A stretch of DNA of 5,155 nucleotides from Fusobacteriaceae bacterium (GCA_016938425.1 JAFGUR010000168.1:1-5155), one strand, 5' to 3'; positions 1 through 5,138 are shown, counted from the first letter of the stretch. A program made the numbers and translations. The notes: generated by a model from the sequence alone, not told the origin.

Positions 1-969
1 ATTATAATAATCTAATTGCCTTTGAACTATTTCTTCTACCTTTAATTCCACTTCTAAATTATTACTACCCTCTCTCAAAAGTTTATACTTTAAAAATCCA
101 TCATCAATTATAAGTTCTACTTGATTCCTCTCAAAAAGATATTCAACATAATATCTTAACATTCTTTCAACTACTATATACTTGTTGACTGATTGAATTT
201 TTATATTCCACTCTTTAACAATAACTTTTAGTATTTCTTCCATTGTCATTGGATGGCTTATTAAATTTAACAAAGTTGTTGCTCTTCCCTTGTAATACTT
301 GATATTTTCTTCTATCAAATCATCAATATTATCAACAATTCCTTTGTGAGCAATCACATATTTTTTTGAATGTAAATTTAGTAAATTCATTTTACTTTTC
401 AAATCTTCCTCAAGATCATAAGCGTATGGTAGTTTTGTTCCAGACATAACTTTATCTGTTATGAGAGAGTCTCCCAAATAAGCTACATCATCAGGCGTTA
501 TAATTGCTATATGTCCCAAAGTATGCCCTGCAGTAGGAAAAATTCCAAACTTAATACCATTTATATAGACACTTTTTTGGTGTTCGTCTATTATAATATC
601 TGTTTCACAAACAAGATGTCCATAATGTTCTTTTACACAGGATAAAAAGTGTCTATTATAATAAAGTTTCAAAGCTTCAACAGAGCTACAAATATGAGCT
701 GCAAAAGTTGACATTGCAATGATACAATCATATTTCTTTTTCAGAAAAGAATTATTTCCTATATGGTCAATATGACTGTGACTATTAATAATTCCAACTA
801 CTTTAAAATCATTATAATCAAGAAGAGTATTTAATTTTTCTTGCTCTCCTTCTGCCCAACCAGAATCTAGCATAATAATCTCTTTTTCATTAACTTTATA
901 AAATGGTATATATGTCATTCCTGTATCTATACAGAAAGTATTTCCTTTAACATGAATTATTTCATACAT
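1..969 (-). CDS. MBL-fold metallo-hydrolase, C-terminus beyond window
   Basis: The reading frame is open from the ATG at 969 to the window edge, giving at least 323 residues without a stop, so the 3' end is missing. The protein has the metallo-beta-lactamase fold signature HSHIDH (residues 64-69: H64, H66, D68, H69). It also has H149 in TAGHTLGH, D167 in YLGDS and H208 in IAHKG, the expected set of ligands for a two-metal site. Residues about 228-300 (from ATTLLNLISHPMTMEEIL to LERNQVEL-type segments) look like a winged-helix tail such as LACTB2-like members carry; this part is inferred. No signal peptide is seen, so it is probably cytoplasmic. An AAGGA ribosome site lies about 11 nt before the ATG. 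The substrate is unknown: glyoxalase-II-like, RNase-like and other hydrolases share this motif set. It lies outside the repeat-bounded block and is likely the ordinary chromosomal neighbour. Confidence 0.9.
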   Translation of the reverse strand, partial: MYEIIHVKGNTFCIDTGMTYIPFYKVNEKEIIMLDSGWAEGEQEKLNTLLDYNDFKVVGIINSHSHIDHIGNNSFLKKKYDCIIAMSTFAAHICSSVEALKLYYNRHFLSCVKEHYGHLVCETDIIIDEHQKSVYINGIKFGIFPTAGHTLGHIAIITPDDVAYLGDSLITDKVMSGTKLPYAYDLEEDLKSKMNLLNLHSKKYVIAHKGIVDNIDDLIEENIKYYKGRATTLLNLISHPMTMEEILKVIVKEWNIKIQSVNKYIVVERMLRYYVEYLFERNQVELIIDDGFLKYKLLREGSNNLEVELKVEEIVQRQLDYYN

Positions 970-1001
970 GTTTAACCACATCCTTATGTTATTTTAACTT
1001 T

Positions 1002-1031
1002 AGTATACCTTTTTTTGTTAGAATGTTTCAA
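1002..1031 (-). promoter_or_regulatory. Probable sigma70-type promoter of the MBL-fold hydrolase gene
   Basis: On the minus strand, TTGAAA (1031-1026) is followed after 18 nt by TATACT (1007-1002), about 33 nt upstream of the ATG at 969. The -35 box begins two bases past the T-tract of the terminator at 1033-1062, so the hydrolase gene appears insulated from the toxin-antitoxin operon upstream. Assignment is by consensus match only. Confidence 0.6.
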
Positions 1032-1032
1032 G

Positions 1033-1062
1033 AAAAAACCACCTCTATCTCTAGAAGTGGTT
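1033..1062 (-). terminator. Rho-independent terminator, left repeat copy
   Basis: The inverted repeat at 1037-1062 has 10-nt arms (AACCACTTCT and AGAGGTGGTT on the minus strand, one G-U pair) and a 6-nt loop. It is followed on the minus strand by a run of six T (1038-1033, overlapping the stem end). It is the first terminator after hepT at 1173 and so probably ends that operon. The same hairpin recurs at 5035-5064 behind the tRNA gene. On the plus strand the hairpin is also followed by a T-rich stretch, so it may act in both directions. Confidence 0.75.
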
Positions 1063-1134
1063 CTCTTTTTCTCTATATATCATAACTAATCTTTTGCCAA
1101 ATAAAGATTAGCTGATGGATTCATTTGGAAGTGA
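1033..1134 (-). repeat. Direct repeat, left copy: decayed tRNA 3' end, spacer and terminator
   Basis: Positions 1033-1125 align without gaps to 5035-5127, with seven differences by eye. After a 2-nt deletion, 1126-1134 matches 5130-5138 exactly. The last nine bases correspond to the discriminator base and acceptor strand CACTTCC of the tRNA at the right end. Here the CC of CCA is deleted and the T arm is not recognisable beyond about 1135. A perfect 9-bp stem (CTAATCTTT at 1086-1094 with AAAGATTAG at 1103-1111) lies between the tRNA remnant and the terminator. The copy marks the left border of the block holding the ATPase and toxin-antitoxin genes. Confidence 0.85.
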
Positions 1135-1172
1135 AGGATGACTGCCATATTTCACAAAATAACATTAATATC

Positions 1173-1520
1173 CTATTCTTCTACCTCTATTTCTCTAATA
1201 ATTAAAAGCTTTTCTTTCAATATTCCTAAATCATCTGTTACTATACTCCATTCAATTTCTTGAGAAGCTTGAAAATACTGATGTATTACAAAATTGCGAA
1301 CACCAACTATTTCTCTCCAAGGTACTTCTGGATATTTATTCCTTATATCTTCAGGAATTTTGTTTAAGGCTTCTCCTATTATTTCAAGATTTCTTTCTAC
1401 TGCCTGTCTAACAAGTCTGTTATCTTCAAAATCTTCATAAGTCATACCTTTCGTATCCTCTTGAATATATCCAATAGACTTTAAGGCATCATCTACTCTC
1501 AACTTCCATTTACGAGACAT
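1173..1520 (-). CDS. hepT: HepT-type HEPN RNase toxin, pair 1
   Basis: This 115-residue protein has the size and helical character of the HEPN toxins of type VII toxin-antitoxin systems. The catalytic RX4HXY motif is intact: RNFVIHQY, with R75, H80 and Y82. The conserved NLEIIGEA helix lies at residues 44-51. In characterised HepT proteins the arginine and histidine form the RNase site, and the partner MntA modifies the tyrosine with AMP to inactivate it; at least one family member trims tRNA 3' ends. The ATG at 1520 lies inside mntA, an 11-nt overlap in another frame. It is preceded by GAGGAG (1534-1529) 8 nt away, which supports coupled translation with the antitoxin first. No key residue is missing, so the toxin should be active. 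No terminator follows the stop directly; the nearest is at 1033-1062. Confidence 0.9.
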   Translation of the reverse strand: MSRKWKLRVDDALKSIGYIQEDTKGMTYEDFEDNRLVRQAVERNLEIIGEALNKIPEDIRNKYPEVPWREIVGVRNFVIHQYFQASQEIEWSIVTDDLGILKEKLLIIREIEVEE

Positions 1521-1803
1521 ACTTTACACTCCTCAATATTTCTTCTTTTAACTCTATTCTAATATCTTTATCTCTACATAAATCAACTTCCATCTTCAAT
1601 AAATCTTCTAAATAGAATTTCAAACCAAAATATGCTCTAGCAAGTTTAGGAACTTCTCCAAAACTAACTAAAATATCAATATCACTATTTTCAGAATTAC
1701 ATCCTTTTGCATATGAGCCGAATATCCCTATCTTTTCAACTCCAAACCCCATAATCTCATTCTTATGTTCTTGAAGTACTTTTACTATATCATCAAATTT
1801 CAT
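1510..1803 (-). CDS. mntA: MntA-type minimal nucleotidyltransferase antitoxin, pair 1
   Basis: This 97-residue protein consists of the minimal nucleotidyltransferase core of the DNA polymerase beta superfamily. It has the GSX10DXD motif: G29-S30 in IFGSYAKG and D41-I-D43 in SDIDIL. A likely third carboxylate is D74 in MEVDL. In characterised systems MntA transfers AMP units from ATP to the HepT tyrosine of RX4HXY, which neutralises the RNase. The start at 1803 has GGGGAG (1816-1811) 7 nt upstream. It is the first gene of a two-gene operon behind leader A, which supplies a probable promoter. The protein is clearly diverged from the MntA at 2301-2597 (about a third identical by eye), so each antitoxin probably serves its own toxin. 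Confidence 0.9.
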   Translation of the reverse strand: MKFDDIVKVLQEHKNEIMGFGVEKIGIFGSYAKGCNSENSDIDILVSFGEVPKLARAYFGLKFYLEDLLKMEVDLCRDKDIRIELKEEILRSVKYVS

Positions 1804-1846
1804 AGCACTTCTCCCCTTTCATAAGCTTTAATCTGTGCTTTTATAT

Positions 1847-1852
1847 ATTCTA
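1847..1852 (-). promoter_or_regulatory. Candidate -10 element for mntA-hepT pair 1
   Basis: TAGAAT on the minus strand lies inside the 36-nt block shared by both leaders. It would start a transcript about 35-40 nt before the mntA ATG at 1803. No good -35 box is seen at 17 nt (TAGCTT), so the call rests on conservation and position. Confidence 0.4.
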
Positions 1853-1872
1853 CAATAAATATCCTAAAAAAG

Positions 1873-1890
1873 CTAGTATATTGAAATCAT
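1873..1890 (-). CDS. Five-codon leader ORF MISIY with a strong ribosome site (tentative)
   Basis: On the minus strand AGGAGG (1903-1898) sits 7 nt before an ATG at 1890, and the frame reads M-I-S-I-Y followed by TAG at 1875-1873. The equivalent position of leader B reads M-I-E-M-Y-TAG with its own AGGAGGG. A near-perfect Shine-Dalgarno at ideal spacing in both copies suggests that ribosomes bind here. The stop codon opens the 36-nt block that is identical in both leaders. It might be a translated leader peptide, a ribosome-standby site, or the stump of an ancestral gene start. No function can be read from five residues. Confidence 0.35.
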   Translation of the reverse strand: MISIY

Positions 1891-1921
1891 TTCAAAACCT
1901 CCTATAATATTTTTGAGTAAA

Positions 1922-1956
1922 TAAAAAGAAGTCCTACTAGATTTAGTATGACTTCT
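1922..1956 (-). terminator. Terminator of mntA-hepT pair 2
   Basis: The stem arms are at 1927-1939 and 1944-1956, 13 nt each with one mismatch and the 4-nt loop GATT. On the minus strand the hairpin is followed by TTTTTAT. The stem overlaps two bases of the hepT stop codon (1957-1955), so termination falls immediately after the toxin gene. On the plus strand a run of seven T follows at 1962-1968, so the hairpin may work in both directions. Confidence 0.75.
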
Positions 1957-2311
1957 ATCTATTTTTTTCTAATTCATTTCTTAAGACAATTAATTTTTCT
2001 CTAAGTGGCTCAATATTTTCATTAATTGCATCCCACACTGTTTGAACATCAACTCCAAAATATTGATGTATTAAATGATTTCTAAAATTCTTTACTATTT
2101 GCCATTCTATGTGAGTTGCTTTCTTTTTCAAATCTTCTGAAATATTACTAGTCGCTTCTCCCATAATCTCAAATTTTCTAATCACTGCGCTAAGCATCAT
2201 GTCATTATTTTTAAATTCATCATAAGATACATTTTTTACAAAAGATTGAATACTCACTATAGATTCAATTATATGACTAACATATACAAAATCATCTCTT
2301 TTAGGCTTCAT
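1955..2311 (-). CDS. hepT: HepT-type HEPN RNase toxin, pair 2
   Basis: This 118-residue HEPN protein has an intact RX4HXY motif, RNHLIHQY, with R77, H82 and Y84. The conserved FEIMGEA helix lies at residues 47-53. By family knowledge it is an RNase toxin kept inactive when the partner MntA AMPylates the motif tyrosine. The start ATG at 2311 overlaps the end of mntA by 11 nt, the same overlap as in pair 1. GAGG (2321-2318) lies 6 nt upstream, inside the mntA coding sequence. Compared with the HepT at 1173-1520 the core is similar (EI-GEA, W-IV, RN--IHQYF, LREKL) but the termini differ. The gene is an old paralogue or a separate acquisition rather than a fresh duplicate. Its stop codon runs into the terminator stem. 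Confidence 0.9.
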   Translation of the reverse strand: MKPKRDDFVYVSHIIESIVSIQSFVKNVSYDEFKNNDMMLSAVIRKFEIMGEATSNISEDLKKKATHIEWQIVKNFRNHLIHQYFGVDVQTVWDAINENIEPLREKLIVLRNELEKNR

Positions 2312-2597
2312 AAATCACCTCAGCCATTTCAAGAACTTTATCTCTAAAATAAGGACTTAGTGCCATTGGTGTTAGTAAATCCACTTCATTGTGTAGTAAA
2401 TCTTCAAATTTCAATTTAGTTCCTATAACTTTAAATAAACTTCTTGTCCCTTCAAATTCAGCCAACAAATCTATATCGCTTTCAGGTGTGCTATCTCCTG
2501 TCAATGTTGAACCAAATAACATAAGTTTTTTTATTCCTGCTTCTTTGCATATTTTCTCTATTTCATCTCTATATTTATATAACTCACTTTTCAACAT
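2301..2597 (-). CDS. mntA: MntA-type minimal nucleotidyltransferase antitoxin, pair 2
   Basis: This 98-residue minimal nucleotidyltransferase has the GSX10DXD motif: G29-S30 in LFGSTLTG and D41-I-D43 in SDIDLL. D73 in NEVDLL is the probable third metal-binding carboxylate. The expected role is ATP-dependent AMPylation of the adjacent HepT. The start at 2597 is supported by GAGG (2608-2605) 7 nt upstream. It is first in its operon behind leader B and overlaps hepT by 11 nt, so antitoxin is made before toxin. The motif positions (29-30, 41-43) match those of the MntA at 1510-1803, although most other residues differ. Confidence 0.9.
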   Translation of the reverse strand: MLKSELYKYRDEIEKICKEAGIKKLMLFGSTLTGDSTPESDIDLLAEFEGTRSLFKVIGTKLKFEDLLHNEVDLLTPMALSPYFRDKVLEMAEVIYEA

Positions 2598-2629
2598 TTT
2601 ATCACCTCGTTTTCAATAATAGCTAATAT

Positions 2630-2635
2630 ATTCTA
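2630..2635 (-). promoter_or_regulatory. Candidate -10 element for mntA-hepT pair 2
   Basis: TAGAAT on the minus strand sits inside the 36-nt block identical to leader A. It would start a transcript about 25 nt before the mntA ATG at 2597. As in leader A, the -35 region is a poor match. Confidence 0.4.
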
Positions 2636-2655
2636 CAATAAATATCCTAAAAAAG

Positions 2656-2673
2656 CTAGTACATCTCAATCAT
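2656..2673 (-). CDS. Five-codon leader ORF MIEMY with a strong ribosome site (tentative)
   Basis: On the minus strand AGGAGGG (2686-2680) is followed after 6 nt by ATG at 2673, and the frame reads M-I-E-M-Y-TAG. It matches MISIY of leader A in length, start, second residue, final tyrosine and stop codon. The two middle differences change the amino acid, so peptide sequence may matter less than the presence of a translated or ribosome-bound site. Confidence 0.35.
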   Translation of the reverse strand: MIEMY

Positions 2674-2703
2674 TTCAAACCCTCCTATATATTTTTTTGC
2701 AAA

Positions 2704-2738
2704 CAAAAAGGAAGTCATACCCATGAGGTACGACTTCC
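2704..2738 (-). terminator. Probable terminator of the ATPase gene
   Basis: The arms at 2710-2721 and 2727-2738 are 12 nt long with one imperfect pair, which is G-U in the minus-strand RNA, and a 5-nt loop. TTTTTGTTTG follows on the minus strand. It lies about 100 nt past the ATPase stop and also forms the start of leader B, so it separates the ATPase transcript from mntA-hepT pair 2. Confidence 0.7.
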
Positions 2739-2746
2739 AAACAAGG

Positions 2747-2780
2747 TACTTGTTTCATTAGCTTCCAATGAAAACAAGTA
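2747..2780. other. Second hairpin between the ATPase stop and its terminator
   Basis: TACTTGTTTCATT (2747-2759) pairs with AATGAAAACAAGTA (2767-2780), a 13-bp stem with one bulged base and a 7-nt loop. No T-tract follows on the minus strand, so it is not a classical terminator. It could protect the mRNA 3' end or belong to a longer structured tail with the hairpin at 2704-2738. Nothing else is recognised between 2739 and 2833. Confidence 0.6.
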
Positions 2781-2833
2781 TAAAAATAGTATCTATTTGA
2801 AAGGTTAAAAAAATCATTTTCCTTATTATAAAG

Positions 2834-4960
2834 CTATCTCTGAATATTTGAAAAATAATCTTCTTTAGCTTTTCTTGTCAATTTATATACTCTTTTTCCT
2901 TTTTCTCCGACTCTTTCTACAAGCCCTTTTTCTTCATCCAATTTTTTTACTCTCTTTCCTATTAATTGGTGAGAAGTATCTAATTCTTCTGCAATTTCTT
3001 TTGCTTTCATTGGGATATCAGTTTTATTTAATTCATACAAAATACTATACTCATATTGACTTAATAATTTTGTTTTTTCTATTCTTTCTATTTTTTCAGC
3101 TATATTTTTTGAAATAGATTTTATTTGAACTAAACCACCACAAGGACACTTCATATTATTAAACTCTAAAAATTTTAGTTCTTTAGCACTAAATTTCCTT
3201 TCACAAACAGAACAAATAATTTCTTTTGATTCATTCAAAAATATATCTACTTGTTTATTAAAATCAAAAATTCTTTCAATAAAATACTTTCGATAGTCGG
3301 TTCCATTAGGCTTACCCCACCTTAAATTTTCCTCAATACAAAGACCGTAGTTTAGACAATATATCGAACTTTTTTCCCCATCTCTTGAACTCATTTCAGT
3401 ATATTTATTAATAAAGAAATTTAATTCAAGTGTTGATAGTAAATCTTCATATGATGGTGTTACATAAAAATGACTAACAAAAGGATTCTTCCTAAACGTA
3501 TCATATTTATCTCCAGATAACACTTCATTATTTAGAATCCTTTTCTTATTATTTTTAAATTCTTCAACAAATATATTCAACAATTCCTTTAGCTGTAGAA
3601 CAGAAATCTTTTCTTCATAGGCCATCATGGAATATGTTGTCTTTTCAAAAAATGGCTCAATTATTTTCAAATAATAAGTTTTAGAAGCAGATTCCAAAGC
3701 TTGCCTATTAATTTTTTTCCCAAATAGTATTGTACTTTGATAGCAGTAAAAAAGGATATATCCTATAATTCTTGGTACATTCATAGATATTTTAAATATT
3801 AAATCATAATAATAACTCATCGTTTCCTTTGTATTTGTATTAAAAAAATAATCAGGATTCTTATTAGTAAAGTAACTTAACCTTGTTTCTATTATTCTTT
3901 TAGTGAAGTCAACAGCCCTTTCCTCCATAGTATCCCTACTAAACTCTGAATATAAATTATAAAAATCTAAATCTAACATATCTATTTTTCCTTGGTCAAT
4001 TTTTCCAAAATAGATTCGACTTGGATAAGCAGCAACCTTAAATTTAATGAATTCATCTGACCAATTATTCAAAGGGGCTAATAAAGAATCTACAAATGTT
4101 TTCATCGACAAGTCATCTATTTCTGAAAAGTCATCTAATAATATTACCAGATTTTTTATTTCAAGTATTTCTAGTATTTCCTTTATTTCAACAATTATTG
4201 AATTAATTTGAAAAACTTTTAAAAATATTTCAGAAAATTTACTATCTACTTCAACACCTACAGATTCATTTTCTTTTAAATTCCCTCCAATATTACTTTT
4301 TATTTTACCTTTGTACATATCCGTTTCTACTGATGTTTCTGTATATAACGCTGTTTCAATTTGCTCGGAATTTTTTCTAATTTCATTTTTAAAAACCTCT
4401 TTAATAATTGGTATTTCAATATCACTTAAGGCTTTATTATCTTCTATTTTTTTAGACAAGGACTCTATCTTTTGCTTTACTTGTTCAATTTTACCTAAAT
4501 TTAGTATGTTTTTAACCTTACTTATAAGCCCTTCTGTTTTTTTATTCAATTCCTTTTTAATTTCTATTAGAATATTTTGTACAAAAGTTCTCTCTACTAA
4601 ATAATTTTGCAATATATCCTGTGGAATTAATTCTTTAAGATGTTCAAGGCTAATATACTCTGTTTTAGATGTTTCAAATATTGTTTTTACATCTATATAA
4701 CAAGTTATATGCGTTTTCCTCTTCCTAAGCTCTTGTTGCAATTTTAAAAATATAGTCGATTTTCCAGTCCCTTTTCTTCCAATAAGAAAAGTTGTATTAT
4801 CTTTTAAACAAGTCTTTAGAACTTGCTCATTTGGTAACAAATCTGTATAAAGTTTATCAATTAAGCTTTTGCCGTTTTCAGTACTTAGTTCTGCTCTTCT
4901 ATATTTCTTTAACGAATCTACTGCTTCAAAAAAATTATCCTTATCTTCTTGACTGAACAT
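2834..4960 (-). CDS. P-loop ATPase with C-terminal zinc ribbon and winged helix
   Basis: This 708-residue protein carries Walker A GRKGTGKS (61-68) and Walker B LVILLDDF (271-278, D276-D277). A YPSR segment (312-315) and NVPR (394-397) may be sensor-like. Residues about 130-175 are rich in K, E and L and look like a coiled coil. Residues about 210-242 form a polar, glycine-containing insertion before Walker B. C583-X2-C586 and C605-X-C607 make a small zinc-binding element. Residues about 632-705 form a MarR-like winged helix (helix around KAKEIAEELDTSHQLIGKRV). No signal peptide or membrane segment is seen. The Walker A context recalls the loosely defined Sll1717-type P-loop ATPases, which I cannot confirm. 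The role is unknown; a DNA-binding regulator or a defence ATPase is possible from the domain order and the toxin-antitoxin neighbours. The ATG at 4960 has GGAGAGG (4972-4966) 5 nt upstream. Confidence 0.88.
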   Translation of the reverse strand: MFSQEDKDNFFEAVDSLKKYRRAELSTENGKSLIDKLYTDLLPNEQVLKTCLKDNTTFLIGRKGTGKSTIFLKLQQELRKRKTHITCYIDVKTIFETSKTEYISLEHLKELIPQDILQNYLVERTFVQNILIEIKKELNKKTEGLISKVKNILNLGKIEQVKQKIESLSKKIEDNKALSDIEIPIIKEVFKNEIRKNSEQIETALYTETSVETDMYKGKIKSNIGGNLKENESVGVEVDSKFSEIFLKVFQINSIIVEIKEILEILEIKNLVILLDDFSEIDDLSMKTFVDSLLAPLNNWSDEFIKFKVAAYPSRIYFGKIDQGKIDMLDLDFYNLYSEFSRDTMEERAVDFTKRIIETRLSYFTNKNPDYFFNTNTKETMSYYYDLIFKISMNVPRIIGYILFYCYQSTILFGKKINRQALESASKTYYLKIIEPFFEKTTYSMMAYEEKISVLQLKELLNIFVEEFKNNKKRILNNEVLSGDKYDTFRKNPFVSHFYVTPSYEDLLSTLELNFFINKYTEMSSRDGEKSSIYCLNYGLCIEENLRWGKPNGTDYRKYFIERIFDFNKQVDIFLNESKEIICSVCERKFSAKELKFLEFNNMKCPCGGLVQIKSISKNIAEKIERIEKTKLLSQYEYSILYELNKTDIPMKAKEIAEELDTSHQLIGKRVKKLDEEKGLVERVGEKGKRVYKLTRKAKEDYFSNIQR

Positions 4961-4995
4961 AATTACCTCTCCATAATTTAATTTTTGTATACTAA

Positions 4996-5024
4996 ATTAT
5001 AGCTAATTAATCACAGAATAGCAA
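4996..5024 (-). promoter_or_regulatory. Promoter of the ATPase gene
   Basis: On the minus strand TTGCTA (5024-5019) is followed after exactly 17 nt by a perfect TATAAT (5001-4996), placing the transcript start about 28 nt before the ATG at 4960. It lies just downstream of the tRNA terminator at 5035-5064, so the ATPase is expressed independently of the tRNA. Confidence 0.7.
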
Positions 5025-5034
5025 TAAACAATAC

Positions 5035-5064
5035 AAAAAACCACCTCTATCTCTAGAAGTGGTT
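5035..5064 (-). terminator. Rho-independent terminator behind the tRNA gene
   Basis: The hairpin at 5039-5064 is identical in sequence to the one at 1037-1062, with 10-nt arms and a 6-nt loop. It is followed on the minus strand by six T (5040-5035), about 60 nt after the tRNA CCA end. Confidence 0.8.
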
Positions 5065-5138
5065 CTCATTTTCTCTATACATCATAACCAATCTTGTGCC
5101 AAACAAAGATTAGTTGGTGGATTCATTGGTGGAAGTGA
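5035..5138 (-). repeat. Direct repeat, right copy: tRNA 3' end, spacer and terminator
   Basis: This is the intact partner of the left copy at 1033-1134, offset by 4,002 bp. It starts in the tRNA acceptor stem, crosses the CCA end and a spacer of about 60 nt, and ends with the terminator T-tract. Similarity stops at about 5138 on the tRNA side and at 5035 on the ATPase side. The spacer hairpin AATCTT/AAGATT (5090-5095 with 5106-5111) is weaker than its 9-bp left counterpart. Confidence 0.85.

Larger units (their letters stand above)
1843..1956 (-). repeat. Leader repeat A, upstream of mntA-hepT pair 1
   Basis: This copy matches leader B (2626-2738). Bases 1843-1878 are identical to 2626-2661 over 36 nt. 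The match continues through AATCATTTCAAA, CCTCCTATA, an A/T-rich stretch and a GAAGTC...GACTTC hairpin. Read on the minus strand the order is hairpin with T-tract, AGGAGG plus a five-codon ORF, then the 36-nt block with TAGAAT (1852-1847). TAGAAT is a plausible -10 element about 45 nt before the mntA ATG. The inverted repeat TTGAAA-3-TTTCAA (1881-1895) lies over the tiny ORF start in this copy and is only partly kept in leader B. Confidence 0.85.
2626..2738 (-). repeat. Leader repeat B, upstream of mntA-hepT pair 2
   Basis: This is the second copy of the leader described at 1843-1956, in the same orientation and the same place relative to its mntA gene. The 36-nt block 2626-2661 is identical to 1843-1878. 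The next six bases are mostly different, the ribosome-site region is again nearly identical, and the terminal hairpin keeps its GAAGTC/GACTTC arms while its inner bases and loop have changed. The arrangement of hairpin, tiny ORF, conserved block and mntA is fully preserved. Confidence 0.85.

Noticed and set aside
2389..2619. Open frame on the plus strand opposite mntA of pair 2.
   Set aside because: It is a shadow of a well-supported gene, with low-complexity S/N/L/I composition and no ribosome site.
1843..2738. The repeated leaders considered as a CRISPR array or integron attC sites.
   Set aside because: There are only two copies, spaced by whole genes, with no short regular spacers and no cas or integrase gene in the window. 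The hairpins are followed by T-tracts as terminators are.
2875..3117. Plus-strand open frame rich in L, F and I that resembles a membrane peptide.
   Set aside because: It lies opposite the K/E-rich winged-helix end of the ATPase gene. A hydrophobic complement of lysine and glutamate codons is expected by chance in AT-rich DNA.
4311..4604. Plus-strand open frame opposite the coiled-coil part of the ATPase gene.
   Set aside because: Its hydrophobic, serine-rich composition is the complement of the K/E-rich coiled coil, and there is no ribosome site or promoter.
5063..5126. Tiny minus-strand ORFs in the right repeat (MNPPTNLCLAQDWL and MMYRENENHF), with counterparts in the left repeat (MNPSANLYLAKD and MIYREKENHF).
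   Set aside because: No ribosome binding site precedes either ATG. The base differences between the copies mostly change amino acids, and the first frame ends earlier in the left copy. This fits non-coding spacer better than a conserved peptide.
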